Positions 1-7,810 of a DNA stretch of 42,307 nucleotides are shown here, piece by piece. Within the stretch, counting starts at the first letter, position 1, and each line of letters starts with the position of its first letter. Both the position numbers and the translations under genes were made by a program. This DNA is from JBMSHD01 sp049416425 (GTDB lineage Bacteria; Pseudomonadota; Gammaproteobacteria; Francisellales; Francisellaceae), in assembly GCA_049416425.1 (NCBI GenBank), contig JBMSHD010000003.1, positions 1 through 42,307 of the forward strand. The letters run 5' to 3'. The notes under the pieces were generated by a model. It saw only the letters and a list, made by a program, of their open reading frames with translations. It was not told the origin of the DNA and made no database searches.

Positions 1-209
1 ACATTGGTCATCGGCAGCGCCAAATACTCGGCAAAAGCCCCCGGACGGTTCACCCCAATTCCCTGCGTTTCAGCACAAAGATGCCGCCGCCCAGCCAGGC
101 AATTCCGGCAACGCCCGCACACAACATGACCATCACCGCTCACAAGCTGCCCCGGATGAAAGTCCGGGAGCAGCAGTTGACCGAAGAGAGTGACGACATC
201 AACGTTAGC
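1..209 (-). pseudogene. tdh: L-threonine 3-dehydrogenase (Tdh) fragment, 5' end missing, runs off window start
   Basis: Reading the minus strand from 209 down to 1 gives an uninterrupted frame with the structural-zinc loop of Tdh. It contains VSGDGHVVCGRCRNC, a fourth cysteine seven residues on (RRHLC), then GIGVNRPGAFAEYLALP. Escherichia coli Tdh has the equivalent VSGEGH...CGHCRNC...GVGVNRPGCFAEYL near residues 88-125. Tdh is a zinc- and NAD-dependent enzyme that oxidises threonine to 2-amino-3-ketobutyrate. About the first 75 residues, with the catalytic zinc ligands and the GHE motif, are absent. The similarity stops near 205-210, where AT-rich sequence leading into hrpA begins, and there is no plausible start codon or ribosome site. 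The piece is about 60% GC (108 of 180 bases counted in 1-180), clearly richer than its neighbours. It is either a decayed or truncated gene copy or a foreign or chimeric join at the contig end. Confidence 0.75.
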
Positions 210-230
210 TAAAATGATAAATTTAGACAC

Positions 231-3200
231 ATGAATAAAACGATTCAAAATCAAATTTCCGCCCTGATCAATCAAGCCAAATGCAAGGATCGTGGCCGTT
301 TTATCGCCGCCTTTAACAGATTAAAAGGAGGCGATGCCGATGAAAAAGTCTGGAAACAGTTAGAGCGTGCCTGTTTGAACTCTGCCGATGAAGTTGTCAA
401 CAAAAAACAGGGTATGCCTCATATTCACTATCCTGATTTGCCGATCAGCGAAAAAGTAGAAGAGATCAAATCAATTCTTGAGACGCACCAGGTCGTTATC
501 GTTGCCGGTGAAACCGGTTCGGGAAAATCGACTCAGCTGCCTAAGATCTGCATGGATATGGGCTTTGGCGCCAAAGGCTTAATCGGTCATACCCAGCCTA
601 GAAGGCTGGCGGCAAGATCAATCGCCAGCAGATTGTCCGAGGAGACCGGTATGGCGCTTGGCGAGGGAATCGGTTTTAAAATTCGTTTCAATGATAAAAC
701 CTCGAAGGGCAGTTTTATCAAACTCATGACAGATGGTATTCTTTTGGCCGAAATTAAAGAGGATAAATATCTGTCAGACTATGAGGTGATTATTATCGAT
801 GAGGCGCATGAGCGCAGTCTCAATATCGACTTTTTGCTGGGGCACTTAAAACAGATTCTGCCAAAGCGTCCCGACCTTAAGCTTATCATCACCTCGGCGA
901 CGATCGATCACCGAAGATTCTCCAAGCATTTCTGCCATGTCGATACCAAAACAAAAAAAATCGTTAACACACCGATTGTTGAGGTCTCTGGTCGAACCTA
1001 TCCGGTGGAGATTCGTCATGTTGATCCGCTTGAATTTGAGCAGGATCTGGCTCTGCCTGAGCGCCTATTGCGTGCCATCGATATGTTGTCAGGCGAGAAG
1101 CCGGGGGATATTTTGGTGTTTTTGGCCACCGAGCGAGACATTCATGAAGCGACCGACTTTTTGAAGAAAGCCAACCTGCGTCACAGCGAAATTCTGCCGC
1201 TGTTTGCCAGATTGTCAAATGCCGAACAGGATAAAATTTTTCATCCACAAGGCGGAATGAGGCGCATTATTTTATCGACCAATGTAGCAGAGACCTCGTT
1301 GACGGTGCCTGGAATTCGTTATGTTATCGACAGCGGAGATGTCAGGATTTCGCGCTATAGCTATCGCACCAAGGTTCAAAGGCTACCGATCGAGCCGATC
1401 TCTCAGGCTTCAGCCAATCAGCGAGCCGGCCGTTGTGGACGAGTTGCCAGTGGTATCTGCATTCGGCTTTACTCCTTGGAGGATTTTCAATCAAGGCCAG
1501 CATTTACCGATCCTGAGATTTTAAGGACAAATCTGGCTTCGGTGATTCTGCAGATGGAAAGTCTGAAATTGGGTAATATTGACCGTTTTCCGTTTCTTGA
1601 TAAGCCAGATAGTCGTTTCATCAAGGATGGCTATGCGCTTTTGCATGAGATTGGCGCCATCGAGCAGCTTAAACATCATCATATCAAAGTGACGGCAAAC
1701 GGTCAGAAAATCGCACGATTTCCGGTTGATCCACGACTGGCGAGAATGTTGCTCACAGCAAATGAGCTTAAGGTGTTGGCGCCAATGCTTGTGATCGTGA
1801 GCTTCTTGAGTATTCAAGATCCAAGAGAGCGGCCACTTCAATTCCAGCAGAAAGCCGATGAGGCGCATAAGGCCGATCGAGATAAGAACTCGGATTTTAT
1901 CGGTATTATTAATCTGTGGCGGCGCTACCGGCAGGATGTAGCAAATTTGACGAATCGGCAGCGCAAAGACTACGAAAAAAAACACTTTTTGTCATCGATA
2001 CGCATGCGCGAATGGCGTGAGATTTATCACCAGCTTGTCGATGTGGCAAAAACATTGAAATGGTCGCCGCCAGGATCGATAGCAGAAATTCATGATGATC
2101 GACTGCACCAGGCCGTTGTCTCCGGGCTTTTAAGCCATATCGGTTTCAATCGTGATGCCAAGGAATATCTAGGTGCACGCGGATTGAAATTCTTTATTTT
2201 TCCCGGTTCTTCTCAGTTTAGCAAAACACCGAAATGGATTTGCGCCGCTGAAATTGTCGAGACCACAAAACTCTACGGCAGAATGGTGGCAAAAATCGAT
2301 CCGGCCTGGTTAGAAGCGCTGGCATCGCATTTGATTAAAAAACATCATAGCGATCCTTATTGGAGCAAAAAGCGCGGTGCGGTGATGGCATCTGAGCGAG
2401 TCAGCCTATACGGGCTTGATATCGTCGCCCAGCGCCCAGTAAACTATGAACATATCGATGCCAGGCTTTCGCGCGAGCTTTTTATCCGTCATGCACTTGT
2501 CTACGGTGAATTTGAGACAACAGCCGCTTTTTACAGTCATAATCTGGCATTGCTGGAGGATGTTGAGGTGTTGGAGCATAAATCCAGGCGTCGTGACATC
2601 GTCATCGATGATGACACTCTGTATCAGTACTACGAGGATTTGATCCCCGATCATATCTGTTCTGGAGTTGGTTTTGAGAAATGGTATAAGAATCTAAATC
2701 AAAACGCGCAGCAGGCACTGTTTTTCGAAAAAAAATCGCTGATGCAGCATGAGGCAGCGCATATCACCAGCGAGGCTTATCCCGATTATTTTATTCTCGA
2801 TAAGTTGAAGCTGCCTCTGTCTTATCATTTTGACCCAACAGCCGACGATGATGGCGTGACAGTCAAAATTCCGCTGATGCTTATTGATCAGATGGATGCC
2901 GCTGCCTTTGAATGGTTGGTACCTGGGATGTTAAAGGACAAGATCGTCGCCTTGATGCGAGCATTGCCGAAAAACATCAGAAGAGCGTGTGTGCCGATTC
3001 CGCATTATGCGACGGCGATTATGGAGTCGATGGAGTATGACGTATCGAAGCGTTTTCGTGATATTTTTTTAAAACAACTGACTCGTATCACCGCCATGGC
3101 GATTGATGAGACGATTTGGGATAGTCTTGAGCTTGAGCCGCATTTTCACATGCGTTTTGAGATTATCGATGGTAAGCGTAAAGTCATCGCCGATGGCAGA

Positions 3201-4130
3201 GATTTTAAGGTGTTACGACTAGAACTCAAAGATCGACCTAAACCTGAGGTTAAAGCCGTTGAAGCCAAGAACGAGGTGATCTATCAAAGCTGGCAGTTTA
3301 AGGATCTGGCGTTGACTCGAGATCGTAAAGAATACGGCATTACAGTGACGGTTTACCCTTGTCTTGTCGATAAGGCAGACGGAGTCAGCCTTTCATCTGC
3401 CACCACTTTACCTGAGGCTCAAAGGCTGAACAAAGCCGCCATAAGACGGCTTTTAATGCTGGAGTCTGCCTCATTGGATAGAACGCTTAAAGATGCCATA
3501 AAGCCTAAGTCCGAATTGAACCTTTTGTTTAGTATGATCAAACAGCCAGATTGGCAGGCAGAGCTAATCGCTCTTAGCTATAATTTGGCTTTTGATCTTG
3601 ATGATGATAAGATGATACGGACAAAAAAAGAGTATGAGACAAGACGTAATGTCGGTAAATCTCGGCTCGTCCCTGAGATTGAGAATCTGAGTGCGCTGTG
3701 CTATGACATTCTGAAGCAGTATAAACAGGTAAAGGATCGCTTGAAGCAGAAAAAACTGCCGCTTGATCTGTTGTCGCTCTATCAGGCCGTGGCCGAGGTG
3801 GTGGATTCATTGGTTTATCACAATTTTCTGCTACAGACTCCCATAAGCTGGCTTAAGCGCATCCGTGTTTATCTGGCGGCACAGGAAAGTCGCCTTGAAA
3901 AAGGCGCGCGTGATGTGAAAAAAGATCGCCTTTATCGGCTTGAGGTTGAGGCGTTAAATGCGCTGTTGAGTGCTAAGATTACCCAAAAAGGCATGAGTCT
4001 TCAAAACAGGGAAGTCAGCCATATTCATTGGTTAATCATGGAGCTGTGGATCTCTTATTATGCGCAAAATATCAAAACGATTGAGCCGGTATCGGTGAAA
4101 AGAATAAAAAAGCATATCGCCGAGTTGTAG
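231..4130 (+). CDS. hrpA: ATP-dependent RNA helicase HrpA (DEAH box)
   Basis: 1299 residues, almost exactly the length of E. coli HrpA (1300). Helicase motifs in order: Walker A GETGSGKST at 93-101, motif Ia TQPRRLAA at 121-128, DEAH at 190-193, SAT at 222-224, and motif VI QRAGRCGR at 397-404. The helicase-associated domain follows. The long C-terminal half matches the HrpA-specific region (DUF3418 type) found in this family but not in short DEAH helicases. HrpA is a cytoplasmic RNA helicase linked to mRNA processing and, in E. coli, to rescue of stalled or collided ribosomes. No strong ribosome-binding site precedes the ATG. The stop lies 18 bp from the stop of the convergent hydroxylase gene, within a long inverted repeat. 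Confidence 0.96.
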   Translation: MNKTIQNQISALINQAKCKDRGRFIAAFNRLKGGDADEKVWKQLERACLNSADEVVNKKQGMPHIHYPDLPISEKVEEIKSILETHQVVIVAGETGSGKSTQLPKICMDMGFGAKGLIGHTQPRRLAARSIASRLSEETGMALGEGIGFKIRFNDKTSKGSFIKLMTDGILLAEIKEDKYLSDYEVIIIDEAHERSLNIDFLLGHLKQILPKRPDLKLIITSATIDHRRFSKHFCHVDTKTKKIVNTPIVEVSGRTYPVEIRHVDPLEFEQDLALPERLLRAIDMLSGEKPGDILVFLATERDIHEATDFLKKANLRHSEILPLFARLSNAEQDKIFHPQGGMRRIILSTNVAETSLTVPGIRYVIDSGDVRISRYSYRTKVQRLPIEPISQASANQRAGRCGRVASGICIRLYSLEDFQSRPAFTDPEILRTNLASVILQMESLKLGNIDRFPFLDKPDSRFIKDGYALLHEIGAIEQLKHHHIKVTANGQKIARFPVDPRLARMLLTANELKVLAPMLVIVSFLSIQDPRERPLQFQQKADEAHKADRDKNSDFIGIINLWRRYRQDVANLTNRQRKDYEKKHFLSSIRMREWREIYHQLVDVAKTLKWSPPGSIAEIHDDRLHQAVVSGLLSHIGFNRDAKEYLGARGLKFFIFPGSSQFSKTPKWICAAEIVETTKLYGRMVAKIDPAWLEALASHLIKKHHSDPYWSKKRGAVMASERVSLYGLDIVAQRPVNYEHIDARLSRELFIRHALVYGEFETTAAFYSHNLALLEDVEVLEHKSRRRDIVIDDDTLYQYYEDLIPDHICSGVGFEKWYKNLNQNAQQALFFEKKSLMQHEAAHITSEAYPDYFILDKLKLPLSYHFDPTADDDGVTVKIPLMLIDQMDAAAFEWLVPGMLKDKIVALMRALPKNIRRACVPIPHYATAIMESMEYDVSKRFRDIFLKQLTRITAMAIDETIWDSLELEPHFHMRFEIIDGKRKVIADGRDFKVLRLELKDRPKPEVKAVEAKNEVIYQSWQFKDLALTRDRKEYGITVTVYPCLVDKADGVSLSSATTLPEAQRLNKAAIRRLLMLESASLDRTLKDAIKPKSELNLLFSMIKQPDWQAELIALSYNLAFDLDDDKMIRTKKEYETRRNVGKSRLVPEIENLSALCYDILKQYKQVKDRLKQKKLPLDLLSLYQAVAEVVDSLVYHNFLLQTPISWLKRIRVYLAAQESRLEKGARDVKKDRLYRLEVEALNALLSAKITQKGMSLQNREVSHIHWLIMELWISYYAQNIKTIEPVSVKRIKKHIAEL

Positions 4131-4172
4131 TCTAAGAATCACCGAATGTCAGTCAACATATCCGGCGATATG
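4113..4172. repeat. Inverted repeat spanning the convergent hrpA/hydroxylase 3' ends
   Basis: CATATCGCCG at 4113-4122 is the perfect reverse complement of CGGCGATATG at 4163-4172, giving a 10-bp stem around a 40-nt loop. The arms lie in the last codons of the two converging genes (His-Ile-Ala-Glu and His-Ile-Ala-Gly). A GTTG/CAAC pair inside could extend pairing with bulges. No T-run follows, so this is not a classical intrinsic terminator. It may protect or end both converging transcripts, or be a chance consequence of similar C-terminal codons. Confidence 0.45.
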
Positions 4173-4769
4173 GCGAACAGTTGGGCTTCTTTGAATATCC
4201 TTTCTCTCTTTAAATGTGCCAAGACATAGATCACCAATATGGTTGGTGATGCCCCAGCAGTAGTTTTCATTGTGAAAGTGATGACGCATATGCGCGCGTT
4301 TCAAGGTGTGTCCCCATTTTGTTTTTGGTTGATAGCTCGGGACGTGATGAGCCAGATGTATCCACTCGTAGTAAAGATAGTAGAGAACACCGGCGGTAAA
4401 GGGAACCAATGCGATGCTAAAGCTCCAGGTAATCAAGGCAAACAAAAGATAGGTCTGAGCTAGGTGAATAATGACGGCCTGCCAGGGAGCAAACAACAGT
4501 TTATAGTTCTGTGGTTCTCGATGATGAGCGTGATGCAAGCGAATCTGGAAGCGTCTAAACCAGCCGGGTTTTTTAGACAATGCAGCATGAAGCAGAAACT
4601 TGTGGGCATACCATTCATAAATAGGTGCCAGAATAACAGGAAGAAGAAGCCACCAGAAATGGGAGAATAACAGTCCTGTTGAGACAATAATCGCTAACAT
4701 GATGAAAAAGAAAATCCACAGCGTGATAATGAGACCATGCTTAAAATAAGGCTTAAAAACCTGTTTCAT
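4149..4769 (-). CDS. Fatty acid hydroxylase / sterol desaturase superfamily membrane protein
   Basis: 206-residue integral membrane protein. Long hydrophobic stretches at about 12-50 and 97-130 alternate with the histidine clusters that bind the di-iron centre in this superfamily: HKFLLH at 56-61, HHAHH at 79-83, HLAHH at 138-142, HMRHHFH at 160-166 and NH at 176-177. Members hydroxylate or desaturate lipids, sterols or carotenoids in the membrane. The substrate cannot be deduced here, and neighbours give no pathway clue. The chosen ATG is the first in frame, and a promoter is visible just upstream (4806-4833). It is transcribed toward hrpA. A carotenoid hydroxylase-like role is the main alternative. 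Confidence 0.85.
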   Translation of the reverse strand: MKQVFKPYFKHGLIITLWIFFFIMLAIIVSTGLLFSHFWWLLLPVILAPIYEWYAHKFLLHAALSKKPGWFRRFQIRLHHAHHREPQNYKLLFAPWQAVIIHLAQTYLLFALITWSFSIALVPFTAGVLYYLYYEWIHLAHHVPSYQPKTKWGHTLKRAHMRHHFHNENYCWGITNHIGDLCLGTFKERKDIQRSPTVRHIAGYVD

Positions 4770-4805
4770 TGCTTTGTAGTACCCTAAATGTTGACTGGAT
4801 GTCTT

Positions 4806-4833
4806 ATTATATCAGCTGGTTTTATGTTGATAA
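4806..4833 (-). promoter_or_regulatory. Sigma-70-like promoter for the hydroxylase gene
   Basis: On the minus strand, TTATCA (4833-4828) is followed after 16 bp by a perfect TATAAT (4811-4806), about 37 bp before the ATG at 4769. The -35 matches four of six consensus bases. Confidence 0.5.
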
Positions 4834-4863
4834 ATAAAAGTCACACAGATCTTTTAGCAACTG

Positions 4864-5277
4864 CTAGCCAGGTTCTCTTGGGAATTTTTTGGTCTCTTTG
4901 TGCATGATATCCCAAGAGAGCGTATTTTCGGTATAGATATCCATCGCCGGTTTGTAGCGGCTGGAGTCATCAAGTACGCCGGCGGCAACCATGACATAAT
5001 CAGGAAAACCATCACTTTTGGCCATCACATTACCGCCACAGTGTGGACAAAATCCGCGGCTGATGGTGTTGCCATTGTCTGATGCTTTATCAAAAAAGCG
5101 AATCTTTCCTTCACTCTTAAGCGTGGCATTCGGGAATACATTAACCGGTGCATAGCCCGATCCTGTCCATCTCTGGCAGTCTTTGCAATGGCAGTTACAC
5201 ATAAAAAGTGGATCTTCATCGAGAGTGAAATTAACTTGTCCGCACAGACAGGAGGCGCTGTATTTTGATTTTGTCAT
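4864..5277 (-). CDS. GFA-family zinc protein (glutathione-dependent formaldehyde-activating enzyme/CENP-V type)
   Basis: 137 residues from the ATG at 5277. That start is preceded by AAAGGA with suitable spacing. A frame open further upstream to 5319 adds 14 residues that do not belong to the family. Zinc ligands follow the GFA pattern: Cys10 and Cys12 (CLCG), Cys27/Cys29 with Cys31 and Cys34 in the CNCHCKDC stretch, and Cys77/Cys80 (FCPHCGG). The RWTGSGYAP segment is also typical. Family members bind two zinc ions. A few act on S-hydroxymethyl-glutathione or related thiols, but most bacterial paralogues have no proven substrate, so only the fold is assigned. It is a lone gene between the hydroxylase and the divergent ABC exporter. 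Confidence 0.88.
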   Translation of the reverse strand: MTKSKYSASCLCGQVNFTLDEDPLFMCNCHCKDCQRWTGSGYAPVNVFPNATLKSEGKIRFFDKASDNGNTISRGFCPHCGGNVMAKSDGFPDYVMVAAGVLDDSSRYKPAMDIYTENTLSWDIMHKETKKFPREPG

Positions 5278-5388
5278 TTCTGTATATCCTTTCTTTTGAC
5301 TGAGATTGAGATTCATCATAGACCAGGTTTATAGTCATTGCCAGGCTGTCATTCGAAGCTGTGGGATTTTAAATGAGATGGCACGGGG

Positions 5389-5417
5389 TTGTCAGCACTA
5401 TTGAAGCATTATATGAT
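5389..5417 (+). promoter_or_regulatory. Sigma-70-like promoter for the ABC exporter
   Basis: TTGTCA at 5389-5394, a 17-bp spacer and TATGAT at 5412-5417, each hexamer one base from consensus. Initiation near 5424 would give a short leader to the TTG start at 5446. Confidence 0.7.
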
Positions 5418-5445
5418 AAGAGCTGGAAAACAGTAGGAGCTTCTC

Positions 5446-7251
5446 TTGTCACAGCAAAATGTAACCGCCAGTTATAAGTCTCAATCGCGTTATCCCCTGT
5501 TTCGACTTTTAAGCTATATGAGGCCATTTCGCAAGGATTATGTGCTGGCGTTGATCTACTCAACGCTAAATAAACTGTTTGATATTTTGCCGGAAATTCT
5601 TCTGGGTATTGCCGTCAACGTCGTCGTTGAGCGTAAAGATTCCTGGGTCGCTGATATCACCGGTTTCACAGGTATTATGCAGCAGCTACTGATATTGGGG
5701 CTTTTGACCTTTGTGATCTGGGTTCTGGAATCGGTATTTCAATATCTCTACAGTCTTAAATGGCGTAATCTGGCCCAGAATGTCGAGCACTTATTAAGGG
5801 TAGAGGTCTATGACCATATTCAGCGCGCCACGGTGGGGGAGATTGAACAGACTCCGGCGGGGCAGCTCATCGCCACTATCAACGATGATATCAATCAGAT
5901 GGAGCGATTTTTAGAAAATGGCGTCAATCAGATCGTGCAGATCATCGTCTCGACATTGTTTATCGGCCTGGTGTTTCTCTATAGCTCACCATTGATCACG
6001 CTGTTTGCCATCGCGCCAATCCCTTTGATTTTAATCGGTGCTTTTTATTTTCAACATAAGCTTGAACCGCGTTTTCTCGATGTCAGGCAAAAAGCCGCCG
6101 ATATCAGCGTGTCGTTGACCCGAAATCTTTTAGGACTTTTAACCATCAAAAGTTATACCAGTGAGGCTTATGAGCGAGATCGTATCGAGCGCGTCAGCAA
6201 AGATTATCAAACCGCCAATCGTCACACCATCAAGATCAGCTCGATGGTCACGCCAGTCATTCGCATGTTTGTGCTGACTGGCTTTCTATTTACCTTGCTT
6301 ATCGGTGGCTATCAGACCATCTATTCTGGCATGAATGTCGGTACCTTCAGCGTGTTGATCTTTTTGTCTCAACGTCTGCTTTGGCCGTTTAATTATCTGG
6401 CCGAGGTCACCGTCGACTATCAGCGGGTGATGGCGTCAACGACCAGGGTGTTTAATCTCTTTGCCTGGCAGCCTGAGTTTGGCGATAAGGGGGTAGAAGT
6501 TGTCGATTTATTAGCGAAAGATATCGTCTTTGATCGGGTGACATTTCGCTATATCAGCGCCGATAAGGCGATTTTTCAAGACTTTTCACTTGTGATTCCA
6601 GCCAATAAGACGATTGCCTTTGTCGGTGAGTCGGGTTCGGGAAAAAGCACGATTATCAAGCTTTTGTGTCAGTTTTATGAGGTGGATGCCGGTGGCATTT
6701 ATTTCGGTGGTGAAAATATCAAAGATCTGGATAAAAAGAGCTGGCGACAGCGTATTGCACTGGTTTCTCAGGAGCCTTTCCTGTTCGATGGCAGCATTCG
6801 TGAGAATATCTGCTATGGTTGTGATGTGGCCGGTGATCGGCAGATGATTGAGGCGGCACGTATCGCCGGTATTCATGAATTTGTTGAGACGCTGCCTAAG
6901 ACTTATGATACCGATGTCGGTCAACGTGGTGTGCTTTTATCCGGAGGGCAGAAACAGCGTATTGCCATCGCCCGTGCCATCTTGAAGGATGCACCGATTT
7001 TAATCCTGGATGAGGCGACCTCAGCGGTGGATAATCAGACGGAATACGCCATTCAGAAAGCCTTAAATACGCTAGCCCATCATAAGACTACGGTTATTAT
7101 CGCCCACCGGCTGTCGACGATTCGCCATGCCGATACGATAATTGTTATGGATAAGGGTGAAATTATTGAGCAGGGTCGTCATGAGGCGTTAGTGGCAAGA
7201 AATGGGCATTATGCCAGACTATGGCGCATTCAGATCGGCGAGATAATTTAG
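5446..7251 (+). CDS. ABC exporter, fused permease-ATPase half-transporter (MsbA/multidrug type)
   Basis: 601 residues starting at TTG 5446. AGGAG at 5435-5439 sits 6 bp before it, so the TTG start is well supported. The first ~330 residues form a six-helix type IV exporter membrane domain. The ATPase domain has Walker A GESGSGKST at 394-402, signature LSGGQ at 498-502, Walker B ILILDEATSAVD and H-loop IIAHRLST. As a half-transporter it should work as a dimer in the inner membrane. Sequence alone does not separate lipid, drug or peptide export, and no adjacent accessory protein (HlyD, TolC, substrate peptide) narrows the choice. It appears to be monocistronic, with its own promoter, and the TA module downstream has a separate one. 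Confidence 0.9.
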   Translation: MSQQNVTASYKSQSRYPLFRLLSYMRPFRKDYVLALIYSTLNKLFDILPEILLGIAVNVVVERKDSWVADITGFTGIMQQLLILGLLTFVIWVLESVFQYLYSLKWRNLAQNVEHLLRVEVYDHIQRATVGEIEQTPAGQLIATINDDINQMERFLENGVNQIVQIIVSTLFIGLVFLYSSPLITLFAIAPIPLILIGAFYFQHKLEPRFLDVRQKAADISVSLTRNLLGLLTIKSYTSEAYERDRIERVSKDYQTANRHTIKISSMVTPVIRMFVLTGFLFTLLIGGYQTIYSGMNVGTFSVLIFLSQRLLWPFNYLAEVTVDYQRVMASTTRVFNLFAWQPEFGDKGVEVVDLLAKDIVFDRVTFRYISADKAIFQDFSLVIPANKTIAFVGESGSGKSTIIKLLCQFYEVDAGGIYFGGENIKDLDKKSWRQRIALVSQEPFLFDGSIRENICYGCDVAGDRQMIEAARIAGIHEFVETLPKTYDTDVGQRGVLLSGGQKQRIAIARAILKDAPILILDEATSAVDNQTEYAIQKALNTLAHHKTTVIIAHRLSTIRHADTIIVMDKGEIIEQGRHEALVARNGHYARLWRIQIGEII

Positions 7252-7280
7252 TTGCAAATAATCGCAAAATGAAACATAAT
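7252..7280 (+). promoter_or_regulatory. Promoter of the toxin-antitoxin operon
   Basis: TTGCAA at 7252-7257, a 17-bp spacer and CATAAT at 7275-7280. The -35 begins right after the ABC gene stop codon. The -10 overlaps an imperfect palindrome that could be the autoregulatory operator. Confidence 0.6.
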
Positions 7281-7290
7281 GTTATCATGT
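7274..7290. promoter_or_regulatory. Candidate antitoxin operator (imperfect palindrome over the -10)
   Basis: ACATAATGTTATCATGT is symmetric at 12 of 16 non-central positions and covers the -10 hexamer and likely start site of the TA operon. Type II antitoxins usually repress their own promoter by binding such palindromes. Binding here is inferred. Confidence 0.4.
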
Positions 7291-7313
7291 GAATTGGATT
7301 TAAGGAGATAATA

Positions 7314-7535
7314 ATGGCATTATCCGTTCGTCTGTCAGATCAACTTGTCAAACAGGCTCAAATCGTCAGTGAAGTCATGCATCGTTCTTGTGCCAAGCAA
7401 ATAGAGCACTGGGCAATGATAGGTAGGTTGGTCGAAGATAACCCTGATTTGCCTTATGAATTTATTTTGGGAAGTCTTATGGCAAAAGCCGAAATGGACA
7501 ATGATCTGGTTAGTGATTATGAGTTTACTCGTTAA
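7314..7535 (+). CDS. ParD-like antitoxin
   Basis: 73 residues, beginning MALSVRLSDQLVKQAQIVSEVMHRSCAKQIEHWAMIGRL in outline. This matches small ParD-like antitoxins: an N-terminal ribbon-helix-helix-like segment followed by a short acidic tail that would wrap the toxin. The start is fixed by AAGGAG at 7302-7307. The RelE/ParE toxin gene overlaps its end, which is standard for a type II module. It should neutralise the toxin by direct binding and repress the shared promoter. Confidence 0.82.
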   Translation: MALSVRLSDQLVKQAQIVSEVMHRSCAKQIEHWAMIGRLVEDNPDLPYEFILGSLMAKAEMDNDLVSDYEFTR

Positions 7536-7797
7536 GCAGACGAATTCATTTGCCAAAGCAATGAAGAAGCTGTCAAAGCAGCAAAAGAAAGAGCTAGATA
7601 TCGCTGTAAAGGCGATTATGCAAGATCCTGACATCGGAGAGAGAAAAAAGGGAGACTTATCTTTCTTGAGAGTATATAAGTTTAAGATGAATAAAAAGCT
7701 GACGCTTTTGGGTTATTGTTATGAAGAAGACAGACTCATACTGACCCTATTAAAACTCGGTAGTCATGAGAATTTTTATCGTGATATGAAACGCTAG
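7519..7797 (+). CDS. RelE/ParE-family toxin
   Basis: 92 residues from ATG 7519, overlapping the antitoxin gene by 17 bp. The sequence follows the small RelE/ParE toxin layout: an N-terminal strand (LLVKQTNSFAKAMKKL), a lysine-rich helix, GDLSFLRVYKFKMNKKLTLLGY strands, and a conserved end GSHENFYRDMKR. An in-frame ATG at 7501 is possible, but 7519 gives the usual family length. RelE members cleave ribosome-bound mRNA while ParE members poison gyrase, and the target cannot be told from sequence alone. Its TAG stop interlocks with the stop of the convergent asnS gene, sharing the bases CTAG. Confidence 0.82.
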   Translation: MSLLVKQTNSFAKAMKKLSKQQKKELDIAVKAIMQDPDIGERKKGDLSFLRVYKFKMNKKLTLLGYCYEEDRLILTLLKLGSHENFYRDMKR

Positions 7798-7810
7798 AAT
7801 TTAGCGTTTC
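7788..7810. terminator. Perfect hairpin at the interlocked stops of toxin and asnS
   Basis: GAAACGCTA (7788-7796), a 5-nt loop, and TAGCGTTTC (7802-7810) form a perfect 9-bp stem centred on the overlapping stop codons of the convergent genes. There is no long T-run on either side, so it may act as a weak bidirectional terminator or a 3'-end stabiliser. Confidence 0.5.
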
